Positions 50,133 to 60,660 are shown, counted from the first letter of the stretch. The stretch is DNA of 64,000 nucleotides from an uncultured Rhodospirillales bacterium (GCA_937926175.1 CALANV010000044.1:124001-188000); one strand, 5' to 3'. Numbers and translations: made by a program. The notes: generated by a model from the sequence alone, not told the origin.

Positions 50133-51326
50133 TCACTTGAACGGGACGAGCGTCGCTTGACGGATTGATTCCGGATACAGGACCCTCACCTGCTGGTTCT
50201 GCACCTGGATGATCGGCAGATCCCGGCCCTCATTCATCCCGTTCTCGCCGAACTTGATGGGGCCGTAGAAGGTGGTGATGTCGATCGCCGCAAGCGTATC
50301 CCGGATCTTCTTCGGGTCGAGCGAGCCGGCCTTCTCGATCGCCTTCTGCAGCACGATCAGCGCCGCCGCCGAGGACGCGTGGACGTAATCGGGATCACCC
50401 GGTTCGCGTTGCTTGAAGTCTTCGTAGAAGGCCTGCGTCGATCCCCAGACGTCGTCCGACTTGTAGGTGGTCGAATGATGCCACCACGAAACGCTCGTCA
50501 CGTTCTCGGCGAGCGGACCGAGACCCTCGATGAATTCCCGATAGGCCGGCCCGGTGATCATCGTGACGATCGGCGCAGTCAGACCGAGGTCGTGCATCTG
50601 CTTGCGCGCGAGGATGAGGTCCTGCGAGTAGCCCGTGATGTAGATCCAGTCCGGCGCCAGCGACTTGATCTTCGACAGCGCTGCCGAATGATCCATCGTC
50701 CCGACGGCATAGTATTCGGCGTAGACTACCTGAAGCTCGGCCTTGGGAGCTTTTTCGCGCATCGCGTCCGCCATGGCCCGGGGAAAGACGTCGTCACGGC
50801 CGAGAATTGCGATCTTCCTGACGTTGGGCATTTCCTTGAGGAAGGTCGCGAGCATCGCGTCCACCAGGCCGCCATTGGGCGCAAGCGTTCCGAACAAGTA
50901 CTTGTAGCCCTGGTCGAACACGGACTCCGACGAGGCGACCGATGCGACGACCGGGATGCCATAGCGTTCGGCGACGCCGGCGACGATCTTGGTATGGCCC
51001 GAGCCGAACGGGGCCGTCAGGGCATGCACCTTGTCGTCGGTGATGAGTTTTTCGGCGAGCTGCTGGGCGCGTTTGCCGTCGGTCTGATAGTCGTAGGTGA
51101 CGAGCTCGACCTTCATCTTCTTGCCGCCGACGTCGATACCGCCGGCGGCGTTGACCCGCCGCAGCCACATGTCATAGGCGGCGGCCTGTTTCTTGCCCTC
51201 ATCCGCCAGACCGCCAGTCAGCGCAAGAGGGGCGCCGATCTTGACGACATCGGCGGCAATGGCATTCGTCGATACGATGCTGGCGGCAAGGGCCGCATAA
51301 ATAGTCCGAAGCAATATTCTCTTCAT
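50133..51326 (-). CDS. Liv-type ABC transporter substrate-binding protein, copy 1
   Basis: The 397-residue periplasmic protein has a signal peptide (YAALAASIVSTNAIAA-DV) and the Leu/Ile/Val-type body: KIGAPLALTGGLADEGKKQAAAYDMWLRRVNAAGGIDVGG, GSGHTKIVAGVAERYGIPVVASVAS, and AAALIVLQKAIEKAGSLDPKKIRDTLAAIDITTFYGPIKF near the end. ATG 51326 follows GAGGAGTC. It heads the importer operon. It is a paralogue of the protein at 52103-53293, with a 113-bp tract identical at DNA level. An operator-like palindrome lies 33-48 bp upstream. Confidence 0.93.
   Translation of the reverse strand: MKRILLRTIYAALAASIVSTNAIAADVVKIGAPLALTGGLADEGKKQAAAYDMWLRRVNAAGGIDVGGKKMKVELVTYDYQTDGKRAQQLAEKLITDDKVHALTAPFGSGHTKIVAGVAERYGIPVVASVASSESVFDQGYKYLFGTLAPNGGLVDAMLATFLKEMPNVRKIAILGRDDVFPRAMADAMREKAPKAELQVVYAEYYAVGTMDHSAALSKIKSLAPDWIYITGYSQDLILARKQMHDLGLTAPIVTMITGPAYREFIEGLGPLAENVTSVSWWHHSTTYKSDDVWGSTQAFYEDFKQREPGDPDYVHASSAAALIVLQKAIEKAGSLDPKKIRDTLAAIDITTFYGPIKFGENGMNEGRDLPIIQVQNQQVRVLYPESIRQATLVPFK
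51031..51143 (-). repeat. 113-bp tract identical to 52280-52392 (inverted copy), in binding-protein gene 1
   Basis: The inverse complement of 51031-51143 is identical, base for base, to 52280-52392. The flanks on both sides differ. The tract encodes GGIDVGGKKMKVELVTYDYQ and the following QQLAEKLITDD region. Silent differences are absent inside it but frequent elsewhere between the two genes, which suggests gene conversion. Confidence 0.9.
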
Positions 51327-51358
51327 GGCATGACTCCTCGGCCGGCGTCCGCAGTAAC

Positions 51359-51374
51359 CGAAAGTGTACTGACG
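51359..51374. promoter_or_regulatory. Island operator copy 2 between binding-protein gene 1 and marR
   Basis: CG-AAA-GTGTAC-TGA-CG matches the core of the copies at 40110-40125 and 52071-52086. The bases before it extend the identity with copy 1 (gaaagtRtactgacgat). On the minus strand it contains TACACT, a possible -10 for the importer operon. The marR start is 116 bp to the right. Confidence 0.65.
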
Positions 51375-51489
51375 ATTTGGCAAGCAAGCGGCATGCCAGC
51401 TGGGGACGTAACCGGTACTCGCAGATGACCGTGGACACCGGGCCGGTGCCGTGGCATTTGCGGCAGGGGCCAAAGTCGAGCCACGACCG

Positions 51490-51960
51490 ATGGAAAGATC
51501 CGATTCCTCATTCGCCCTCCGGAAGCGACCTGGATTCCTGATCCGCCGTCTGCACCAGATCCATGTGGCGATCTTCCTTGAAGAATGTGCCGCATTTGGC
51601 GTCACGCCGGTCCAATACAGCTTGATGTCGGCCTTGGCTGAACATGCGCCCCTCGATCAGGCCTCGCTGGCGGCGGAGATCGGGGTCGACCGGACCACCG
51701 TGGCTGGTGTCCTGCGGCGTCTGGAGGCACGTGGTCTGGTTGTACGCAAGGGGCACGACCAGGATCGCCGCTTGAAGATGTGCAAGCTGACGGCGAAAGG
51801 GGCGCAGATCCTGAAGCGCATGGAACCCGCCGTACGCCGGGCGCATGAGCGAACGGTCGATGCGCTGGATCCCCAGGCCCGCCGCCGTTTCGTCGAGGCG
51901 CTCGAAATACTGGTCGATGCGAACAACGCGCTCGGCCGGGCATTTCTGCGGGTGGGCTGA
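51490..51960 (+). CDS. MarR-family transcriptional regulator
   Basis: The 156-residue winged-helix protein has FGVTPVQYSLMSALAEHAPLDQASLAAEIGVDRTTVAGVLRRLEARGLVVRKGHDQDRRLKMCKLTAKG as its HTH and wing. MarR dimers bind palindromes and release on binding a phenolic or acidic ligand. It is divergent from the importer operon and lies beside the second binding-protein gene. It is the best candidate to bind the three CG-N3-GTRTAC-N3-CG sites. Start ATG 51490 is the family start. Confidence 0.9.
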   Translation: MERSDSSFALRKRPGFLIRRLHQIHVAIFLEECAAFGVTPVQYSLMSALAEHAPLDQASLAAEIGVDRTTVAGVLRRLEARGLVVRKGHDQDRRLKMCKLTAKGAQILKRMEPAVRRAHERTVDALDPQARRRFVEALEILVDANNALGRAFLRVG

Positions 51961-52067
51961 CGCTTAAACTTTCATCTCTCTGCGCACGGCATCGGCACTC
52001 CTGTACGCGGAGCGCCTGTCAGTTCCCGTCAGCTCTTCTTCCCGATTGGCAGGGATCTTGCTTGTCA

Positions 52068-52089
52068 GATCGATGGTGTACTGACGATC
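52068..52089. promoter_or_regulatory. Island operator copy 3 upstream of binding-protein gene 2
   Basis: GATCG-atgGTGTACTga-CGATC is a 22-bp imperfect palindrome like copy 1 (core 52071-52086), with TGTACT 20 bp before the ATG at 52103. Over its last 13 bases (CTGACGATCTCGG) it is identical to the sequence at copy 1. Confidence 0.7.
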
Positions 52090-52102
52090 TCGGTGAGGGG
52101 GC

Positions 52103-53293
52103 ATGATGATCTGGAGATGTGCGCTTGCCGGCCTGTTGTTCGGCGCCGCGGGATTGATGCCGGCTCATGCGGATTCGATCCGGATCGGTACGCCGCTTGC
52201 GCTGACCGGTGCTCTCGCCGACGAGGGCAAGAAACAGGCCGCCGCATACGAGCTTTGGCTCGAACGGGTAAACGCTGCTGGCGGTATCGACGTCGGCGGC
52301 AAGAAGATGAAGGTCGAGCTCGTCACCTACGACTATCAGACCGACGGCAAACGCGCCCAGCAGCTCGCCGAAAAACTCATCACCGACGACAAAGTCGATT
52401 TCCTCACCGCGCCCTTCGGGTCTGGACACGCGAAGATCGTGGCCGGCGTGGCTGAGCGTTACGATGTGCCCATCATCGCTGTCGCATCGTCGGAGCCCGT
52501 CCATAATCAAGGGTACAAGAACCTCTTTGGCACGTTGGCCCCTTCCATGGGGCTTGTCGAATCGATGCTGACGTACTTCCGCGACCGGTTGCCGTCGCTG
52601 AAGACGATCGCGGTTGTCGGGCGTGACGACGTCTTTCCAAAGGCAATGGCCGATGCGATGGCGGGACGCAGTCCGCAGTTTGGCCTGGACGTCGTCTACA
52701 ACTCTCTCTACCCGGTCGGAACGCTCGATCACTCCGCGTCGATTTCACGCATCAAGACGCTCAAGCCGGACTGGATATTCGTGACCGGCTATACGCAGGA
52801 CCTGGTTCTGTTCCGGAAACAGATGCAGGACCTCGGTCTCGACGCACCGATCGTCACGATGATCACCGGGCCGGCGTATCGGGAATTCGTCGAGGGACTC
52901 GGTCCGCTCGCCGAGAACGTGACGAGCGCCACGTGGTGGCATTACGCGGCAGGCTACAAGGGGGATGATGTCTTCGGATCGACGGATATCTTCGCAGATG
53001 CCGTGCGCAAGAAGACCGGGCAGGATCCGGACTACGTTCACGCCTCTTCGGCGGCCGCGTTGATCGTGCTGCAGAAGGCGATCGAGAAGGCTGGCTCGCT
53101 CGATCGTGCCAAAGTGCGCGCTGCCCTGCGCGATCTCGACGTGATGACGTTCTACGGCCCCATAAAATTTCGGGAGGACGGCATGAACGAAAACCGGAAC
53201 CTCCCGATCATCCAGGTTCAGGGTGGAGTCCCTGTAGTTCTTTATCCGCCTGACTTGAAGCAGGCCGACATGAAGCTCGCTGACCGTCGCTAG
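52103..53293 (+). CDS. Liv-type ABC transporter substrate-binding protein, copy 2
   Basis: The 396-residue protein has a signal peptide (ALAGLLFGAAGLMPAHA-DS) and the same body as copy 1 (RIGTPLALTGALADEGKKQAAAYELWLERVNAAGG, GSGHAKIVAGVAERYDVPIIAVAS). It likely feeds the same LivHMGF transporter with a related ligand. It stands apart from the permease genes and is instead followed, 13 bp later, by a PhyH-type dioxygenase. ATG 52103 or 52106. Confidence 0.92.
   Translation: MMIWRCALAGLLFGAAGLMPAHADSIRIGTPLALTGALADEGKKQAAAYELWLERVNAAGGIDVGGKKMKVELVTYDYQTDGKRAQQLAEKLITDDKVDFLTAPFGSGHAKIVAGVAERYDVPIIAVASSEPVHNQGYKNLFGTLAPSMGLVESMLTYFRDRLPSLKTIAVVGRDDVFPKAMADAMAGRSPQFGLDVVYNSLYPVGTLDHSASISRIKTLKPDWIFVTGYTQDLVLFRKQMQDLGLDAPIVTMITGPAYREFVEGLGPLAENVTSATWWHYAAGYKGDDVFGSTDIFADAVRKKTGQDPDYVHASSAAALIVLQKAIEKAGSLDRAKVRAALRDLDVMTFYGPIKFREDGMNENRNLPIIQVQGGVPVVLYPPDLKQADMKLADRR
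52280..52392 (+). repeat. 113-bp tract identical to 51031-51143 (inverted copy), in binding-protein gene 2
   Basis: This is the partner of the tract in binding-protein gene 1. Both copies end just before the codon that differs (GAC AAA versus GAC AAG). Confidence 0.9.
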
Positions 53294-53305
53294 AGGAAAC
53301 ACGAC

Positions 53306-54133
53306 ATGTACCGTTCACTTACGACCGATCAAATCGATCACTTCGAACGCGAAGGCTACTTGTTTCCGCTGGACGCACTGACGCCTGAGGAAGCAGCCGA
53401 CTGCCGGCGACGGCTCGAAGCTTATGAGGCGGCAACCGGGCAGGAGGCTCAGAAGCGCCTCAAAATCAAGGCGCATCTGGCATTTCCTTGGATGACGGCG
53501 CTGGCGCGGCACCCGGCGATCGTCTCCGCCGTGGCGTCGATCATCGGACCGGACATTCTCCTGTTCGGTTCGTCCCTCTTTGCGAAGAACGCGCATGATA
53601 CGCGCTTCGTCTCGTGGCATCAGGATTCCGCCTATTTCGGTCTCGAGCCGCATGAGGAGGTGACCGCGTGGGTCGCATTGACGCCCAGCAATCCGACGAA
53701 CGGCTGTCTGCGGGTGCTGCCCCGGAGCCATCTCGGTCCGGATCTCAAACACGAGGAGACTTACGACCCGGCGAATCTTCTGGCGCGGGGCCAGACGATC
53801 CGCGGCGTCGATGAAAGTAAGAGCGTCGACATCGTCCTTAAACCCGGGCAGTTCTCCCTCCATCATGAGCGGACTGTCCACGGCTCGCAGCAGAACAACT
53901 CCGACGATCGACGTATCGGGCTGGCGTTCTTCTTCATCCCGACGCATGTGCGCTCGACGATCGGGCGGCGGGGAGCCATGCTCATCCATGGCGAGGACCG
54001 CTATGGATACTGGGATCGCGATCCCGAACCGGCCGTGGATCTTGATCCCGTCTGCATGGCCTATCTGGACGAGATGTGGGCCCAGTACCGGGACAAGCGC
54101 GTGAAGCAGGCGGCGGAAGCCGGGCTGATCTAG
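53306..54133 (+). CDS. Phytanoyl-CoA dioxygenase (PhyH)-family protein
   Basis: This 275-residue Fe(II)/2-oxoglutarate oxygenase has H105 and D107 in SWHQDSAYFG, a distal H192 in HERTVHGS and R203 for 2-oxoglutarate in DDRRIGLAF. PhyH-family enzymes hydroxylate very different substrates, from acyl-CoA to ectoine to small amines. In this island it may start or finish a catabolic step together with binding protein 2. It ends the divergent operon. The 3' intergenic region has two hairpins. Confidence 0.9.
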   Translation: MYRSLTTDQIDHFEREGYLFPLDALTPEEAADCRRRLEAYEAATGQEAQKRLKIKAHLAFPWMTALARHPAIVSAVASIIGPDILLFGSSLFAKNAHDTRFVSWHQDSAYFGLEPHEEVTAWVALTPSNPTNGCLRVLPRSHLGPDLKHEETYDPANLLARGQTIRGVDESKSVDIVLKPGQFSLHHERTVHGSQQNNSDDRRIGLAFFFIPTHVRSTIGRRGAMLIHGEDRYGYWDRDPEPAVDLDPVCMAYLDEMWAQYRDKRVKQAAEAGLI

Positions 54134-54140
54134 CGGATCT

Positions 54141-54225
54141 GGCGGGCGATGCCGCCCGCCGCCGCTTCAGTCCGGTCGCGGGGGAAGTCGTCCAGCGACT
54201 CAGTGCGCCGGCTGATGCGCCGGCG
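54141..54225. terminator. Two hairpins in the convergent gap after the PhyH gene
   Basis: GGCGGGC-N6-GCCCGCC (54141-54160) and CGCCGGC-N6-GCCGGCG (54206-54225) lie between the PhyH gene (+) and the TRAP permease gene (-). Neither has a T-run. Together they may separate the two convergent units, possibly as factor-dependent terminators. Confidence 0.45.
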
Positions 54226-54285
54226 AGCGGAGCCGACGGCCGTGACGACGGGTGTGAGTCGTTCGGGAGTCAGGCCGTCGTTGGA

Positions 54286-56088
54286 CTAGAGACGGAAGAA
54301 AAACAGAAGGCCGAGGCCCAGAATGAACGCAATGGGCCTCGGCCAGATACGTCCCCCCGTGCCGATGACCGCATAGGAGATGAGGGCGATTCCGACGGCG
54401 ACCTTGATGCCCGCCAGCAGGGCGAGCGGCACAGACAGGGCCGGCTGCAGCAGCGCCGGATTGGCGATGAAGGCCGGCGGTACCGCGAACAGACCGATGC
54501 CGAGGCGCATGGCCGTGCCGGCCACGGGCAGCCATGGTGTCTGCGCGATACCCGCCGCGATGTACACCGCGCCGCAGACCGGTGGCGTGATGGCCGAAAG
54601 CAGCGCGTACCAGAAGATGAAGAAATGAGCGAGCAGAGGATCAAGGCCGAGCTCCGTCAAGGCCGGGCCGGCAACCGAGACGCAGATGATGTAGGCAGCG
54701 GTGGTCGGCACCTCCATGCCCAGCACGATGCAGGCGAGGGCGGTGAGGATGAGCGCGAGCCAAAGCTGGCCGCCCGAGATCGTCAGGATCGCTGACGTCA
54801 TCTTGACGCCGAGCCCCGTCATCTGCAGTACCCCGACGATGATTCCGGCGCAGACGATCACGGCCGCGATCATCGCCATCTGCTTCGATGCGTCGATCGC
54901 GGCACGCGCCAGCCGCTCGCCCCAACGGCGCAGGTCGACGCGTCCCATGTGATCGATCACGAGCAGGAAGGCGGCCACCGCCACGGCGACGATGGCACCA
55001 TACTGCGGCGTATAGCTGGTGAAGGCGAGCATGCCGACCAGGATTCCGAACGGCAGCAGAAAGAACGGCGCGGTGCGCGCGACATGGGGCCACGACGGCA
55101 GCTCGCTTCGCGGCAGTCCCTTGAGATCGTAGACGTAGGCGAAGAAGTGACAGCCGATCCAGGTGATGATGAAGAACAGCGCGGCCGGAATCGCGGCGGC
55201 GATCATGACGTCCGCGTAGGTGACGCGCAGCATCTCCGCCATCAGGAAGGCGCCGGCGCCCATGATCGGCGGCGTGATCTGGCCACCGGTCGACGCGACC
55301 GCCTCGACCGCCGCCGCGAACTTCCGCGGGTAGCCGAGCCGGATCATCGTCGGAATCGTGAACGTGCCGGTCGAGGCGACGTTGGCCGATGCCGAACCCG
55401 AGATCATGCCGTAAAGCGCCGAGGCCACGACCTCGACCTTCGCCGAGCCGGCGCGATAGCGGCCGGCGACGCGCTTGGCGATTGCCATGAAGCCTTCGCC
55501 GGCGTCACCGGCCGCGATCACGGCGCCGAGGATCAGGAACGGTGCGACGACCGTTGCGGAGGTCGACGTGAGTTCCCCCCAGAGCCCACCTTCCGCGATC
55601 ACGAGCGTACCGAGAAACGAGTCGAGCGGCAGCCCGTCATAGCCGTATTCGCCGGGGATGAGGTTGCCGAAAAGGCCGTAGGCGAGTGCGAGGAGTGCCA
55701 CCGACGGCAGAACCGGTTTGATCGCGCGGCGTGCCATGTCGAGCACGACGGCGATCAGCACGATGGCGACCGCGAACTGGAACCAGCCCTCAAGCGTGCC
55801 GTACTGGTCGAGCAGCCGGTCGCGGTCGAAGATGATGTAAAGACAGCCGCCGATACCGAGTGCGCCCATCACATAACCGAAGCCGCGGGAGAGCGTGGAG
55901 CCCCTGGCGCCGATGAAGAAGATCCACGGCAACGCGAGCAGCAGGTGAAGCGGCCGCGACACGAGATTGGGGATGAGTCCCGAGAAGATCAGCCAGACGT
56001 GAAAGCCGACGGTGATGATTGCCCAACCGACGATGGCGGTCTTCCTGATGGCGTCAGCCGGTGCGGCGTTTTCGGCGGAAGCGGTCAT
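54286..56088 (-). CDS. TRAP transporter permease, fused (TAXI type), second copy
   Basis: The 600-residue polytopic protein fuses small and large TRAP permease subunits. It contains VVASALYGMISGSASANVASTGTFTIPTMIRLG, VASTGGQITPPIMGAGAFLMAEML and CIVLGMEVPTTAAYIICVSVAGPAL, the DctM-type signatures, plus FFIFWYALLSAITPPVCGAVYIAAGIA. It lacks the C-terminal DUF3394 found in the copy at 28095. Its binding protein lies upstream (56247). Substrate unknown. Confidence 0.92.
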   Translation of the reverse strand: MTASAENAAPADAIRKTAIVGWAIITVGFHVWLIFSGLIPNLVSRPLHLLLALPWIFFIGARGSTLSRGFGYVMGALGIGGCLYIIFDRDRLLDQYGTLEGWFQFAVAIVLIAVVLDMARRAIKPVLPSVALLALAYGLFGNLIPGEYGYDGLPLDSFLGTLVIAEGGLWGELTSTSATVVAPFLILGAVIAAGDAGEGFMAIAKRVAGRYRAGSAKVEVVASALYGMISGSASANVASTGTFTIPTMIRLGYPRKFAAAVEAVASTGGQITPPIMGAGAFLMAEMLRVTYADVMIAAAIPAALFFIITWIGCHFFAYVYDLKGLPRSELPSWPHVARTAPFFLLPFGILVGMLAFTSYTPQYGAIVAVAVAAFLLVIDHMGRVDLRRWGERLARAAIDASKQMAMIAAVIVCAGIIVGVLQMTGLGVKMTSAILTISGGQLWLALILTALACIVLGMEVPTTAAYIICVSVAGPALTELGLDPLLAHFFIFWYALLSAITPPVCGAVYIAAGIAQTPWLPVAGTAMRLGIGLFAVPPAFIANPALLQPALSVPLALLAGIKVAVGIALISYAVIGTGGRIWPRPIAFILGLGLLFFFRL

Positions 56089-56151
56089 TCGAGATCAGTC
56101 GCGATGTTCGGGGGCTTTCCCCCGCCGGGAGAAAATGCAGGCACGGCGGAC

Positions 56152-56194
56152 GGGCGAGGGGTATCCGTGCCGTGGATCTTGTTGTCCCTCGCCC
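56152..56194 (-). repeat. Intercistronic hairpin between second TAXI binding protein and permease
   Basis: GGGCGAGGG at 56152-56160 pairs with CCCTCGCCC at 56186-56194. As in the operon at 28 kb, a GC-rich stem lies between the binding-protein stop and the permease start. There is no T-run. Confidence 0.6.
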
Positions 56195-56246
56195 GCCGCC
56201 GTCGGCGCCGGCCTCTTTTCTCGCGTGAGGAGCGGCGGGGCGGCGA

Positions 56247-57218
56247 TCAGCGCGCCGATTGCGGCACGGTGATCTTCGCCTCGTCGTAGTACCGGAGCGC
56301 GCCGGGATGGAGTTTCCCGCTGAGCGAGCCGACCATGTCGGGCGTCACGCCAGCCCACCACGGATTCTGCTTCGCCATGTTGGCGCGCTGCGTCCAGAAC
56401 GCCTTGGTCACGGCGTAAGCGACGTCGTCGCTCATGCGGGTCGTCGCATAGGCACCGACGGGGACCGAGAGCGTGGTGACGTCATAGTCCTGGCCCGGAT
56501 AGGTACCCTTCGGAATGACGATGCCGATCGCGGTCTTGTCGATGAGCTGGACGCGCGCGAGCTGCTGCGGCGACAACGACAGGATCTTGATAGGCGTCGA
56601 GGCCGCCAGTTCCTGGACCTGGGGCGAGGGATGGGCGGCTGCCGTGCCGTAGCCCGTGACCTGCCGGTTGCGCACGGCGGCGGGGGCGGAGGCGAGCTCG
56701 GTATCGACGAGCTTGACCTTGCCGTCGATACCCAGTGCCTGGAAGGCGGCGACCGTGAGGCGCTGGCCGGCCGTACCGCGTCCGCCGGGGATGAAATCCT
56801 TGCCGGCAAGGTCGGTTAGGTCATTGACGCCGGCATCGGCGCGGACGATCCAGTGCATGGTGATGCCGGGAATCGGGAACAGACCGCGGATCGCATCGTA
56901 ACCCTGCTCGTCCTCGAACGGTTTCTCGCCGGCGCGCGCGCTGTCGAGCAGGCCCGGCGGCGTGGTGAAGACGAAGTTGCCGGGCCGGCGCGCCGCCTCC
57001 TTGACGTTTTGGACCGAGCCCTGGCTCTCCTCCACGGTTGCGGTCAACTTGCCGCCGCTCGCGGCCTTCAGCGCCTCGCCGATCTGCACCATCATCAGAT
57101 AGTACGACGACCCCGTGGTCGCCGATTTCAGCGTGACGCGCGTCTGTGCCTCGGCGATGCCGGCGCCGAACATCGTGGCTGCCGCGATCACGGCGACGAA
57201 CCATTTTTTCATGGGCAT
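56247..57218 (-). CDS. TAXI-family TRAP transporter solute-binding protein, second copy
   Basis: The 323-residue protein has a signal peptide (VAVIAAATMFGAGIAEA-QT). The body shows VTLKSATTGSSYYLMMVQIGEALK, a divergent TAXI N-terminal motif, and IPGGRGTAGQRLTVAAFQALGI. ATG 57218 follows GAGGGGGG; ATG 57212 is an alternative. It is co-directional with thiC, 190 bp downstream of it. A thiamine-related substrate is possible but unproven. The 57219-57408 gap holds no gene. Confidence 0.88.
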   Translation of the reverse strand: MPMKKWFVAVIAAATMFGAGIAEAQTRVTLKSATTGSSYYLMMVQIGEALKAASGGKLTATVEESQGSVQNVKEAARRPGNFVFTTPPGLLDSARAGEKPFEDEQGYDAIRGLFPIPGITMHWIVRADAGVNDLTDLAGKDFIPGGRGTAGQRLTVAAFQALGIDGKVKLVDTELASAPAAVRNRQVTGYGTAAAHPSPQVQELAASTPIKILSLSPQQLARVQLIDKTAIGIVIPKGTYPGQDYDVTTLSVPVGAYATTRMSDDVAYAVTKAFWTQRANMAKQNPWWAGVTPDMVGSLSGKLHPGALRYYDEAKITVPQSAR

Positions 57219-57408
57219 ATCCCCCCTCTTGCTGCGCGGACGGGCGCGATCTTGCCCGCAGTGCCGCGCCGCGCGCAAGTTCGACGCGATCGCATCGTCG
57301 GACAGGGTGACGCCGCCGTTCGCGTTTCCCGATGAAATCGACGGGGACCTGAAACGGAGGCGGACGGGAGCATGGCTCCCATCCGCGAGTCACGACGACA
57401 TTGCGGTT

Positions 57409-59226
<1,818 letters not shown>

Positions 59227-59338
59227 GGTCGAATCTCCTGTTGCATGTGATCGCACGGGAGATCCGGGACGGACGGGGACGGGACGGGCAGCGATGCTGT
59301 ATGCGGAAAGAGGCCGTGACAGCGGCTGCAGAGTTCCT

Positions 59339-59438
59339 GTTCCTACGCCGGTATGACCCGGATCAGGTTCGAAGGGTTTCCGCGTCGTCCGGTATTCCGG
59401 ACCGTCGGTGTCTCAGCCCCCTAGCAGGGCTCCCCTCG
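59339..59438 (-). promoter_or_regulatory. TPP riboswitch upstream of thiC
   Basis: On the minus strand the sequence runs GAGGGGAGCCCTGC, CTGAGAC (59416-59410), ACCCTTCGAACCTGATC (around 59378-59361) and ACCGGCGTAGGA at the end. These are the conserved TPP-binding elements, CTGAGA and ACCTGATC, with a variable P3 stem between. It lies 112 bp upstream of the thiC ATG. Confidence 0.95.
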
Positions 59439-59733
59439 GAACGGGGGGAAGGTTCGGCCGATCGCGGGGCGAAGTCAAGGCGGCTCTCGGGCGGGGCGTC
59501 GGGATCGACTTCTTCAAAGTAGATCCGCTGCAAGCTGCCAAGGCTGCCCGCCGTCATGAGCCATACTCAACTTCGACGGGGTCGTCCGCGCGCCGCAATG
59601 GAAATTCACGGCCGCGAGTGTCACGAGGTTGCCGTCGGTCCCGATTGCCGCGGGACAGGGGTTTTGGACGTGCGCGGACGCCGGTCCGACCTTATATAGA
59701 GTAAACAGGCATCGGCCCGATGAGGAAACGCGG

Positions 59734-60660
59734 ATGACCACGCTGCTCGTCACTCACATGGCCTGCGTCGACCACGACCCCGGCCCCCATCATCCCGAGT
59801 CACCGGAACGGCTCAAGGCCGTGCTGTCCGGGCTGTCGGAACCGGAGTTCAAGTCGCTCGAACGCGTCGAGGCGCCACGGGCCGAGGACAGGCACCTGAC
59901 GCTGTGTCACCCGGCGAGCTACGTCGAGGCGGTGATGGGGACCATTCCGCCGGCGGGCCGCCATGCCCTTGACAGCGACACCGTCGTATGTCCGGCCTCC
60001 GGCGAGGCGGCCCTGCGCGCGGCCGGCGCCGTGGTCGCGGCCGTCGACGCCGTGGTGACCGGAAAGGCACAGAACGCCTTCTGCGCCGTGCGGCCGCCGG
60101 GCCATCATGCCGAGGCGGCGCGCGCCATGGGCTTCTGCATGTTCAACAATGTGGCCGTGGGTGCGCTGCACGCCCGCGTCAATCATGGTCTCGAACGCGT
60201 TGCCGTGGTCGACTTCGACGTGCATCACGGCAACGGTACGCAGCACATGTTCGAGCGCGACGCGAACCTCTTCTATGCGTCGACGCATCAATGGCCGCTT
60301 TATCCCGGCACCGGTGCCGCGGACGAGCGGGGTGTGGGTAACATCGTCAACGTGCCGCTGCGCCCCTACGCCGAGGGCGATGCGTTCCGCGACGCCTTCG
60401 AGCGGCACATCCTGCCCGCGCTGGATGCCTTCCGGCCGGAGCTCCTGATCATCTCGGCCGGGTTCGACGCGCATGCCGACGATCCGCTCGCCTCGCTGCA
60501 GCTCACCGAAGACGACTACGCCTGGGTCACGTCGGCGCTGCTCGAAGTCGCGTCGACGCATGCCAAGGGCCGCGTCGTCTCCGCGCTCGAAGGCGGGTAT
60601 GACCTGCGTGCGCTTGCGGCCTCGGCGGCGGCGCATGTACGCGCGCTGATGGCCGCGTAA
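59734..60660 (+). CDS. Histone deacetylase-family (AcuC/acetylpolyamine amidohydrolase-like) protein
   Basis: The 308-residue Zn-dependent deacetylase has RPPGHHAE with the catalytic His pair, GFCMFNNVAVGA, metal ligands in VVDFDVHHGNGTQ, ASTHQWPLYPGTG, SAGFDAHADDPL and ALEGGYDL. Bacterial members deacetylate polyamines, acetoin-related proteins or other acetyl-lysine substrates. Start ATG 59734 follows GAGGAAACGCGG. The gap 59443-59733 holds a possible promoter with TATATA at 59693-59698, but no gene I can support. Confidence 0.92.
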   Translation: MTTLLVTHMACVDHDPGPHHPESPERLKAVLSGLSEPEFKSLERVEAPRAEDRHLTLCHPASYVEAVMGTIPPAGRHALDSDTVVCPASGEAALRAAGAVVAAVDAVVTGKAQNAFCAVRPPGHHAEAARAMGFCMFNNVAVGALHARVNHGLERVAVVDFDVHHGNGTQHMFERDANLFYASTHQWPLYPGTGAADERGVGNIVNVPLRPYAEGDAFRDAFERHILPALDAFRPELLIISAGFDAHADDPLASLQLTEDDYAWVTSALLEVASTHAKGRVVSALEGGYDLRALAASAAAHVRALMAA

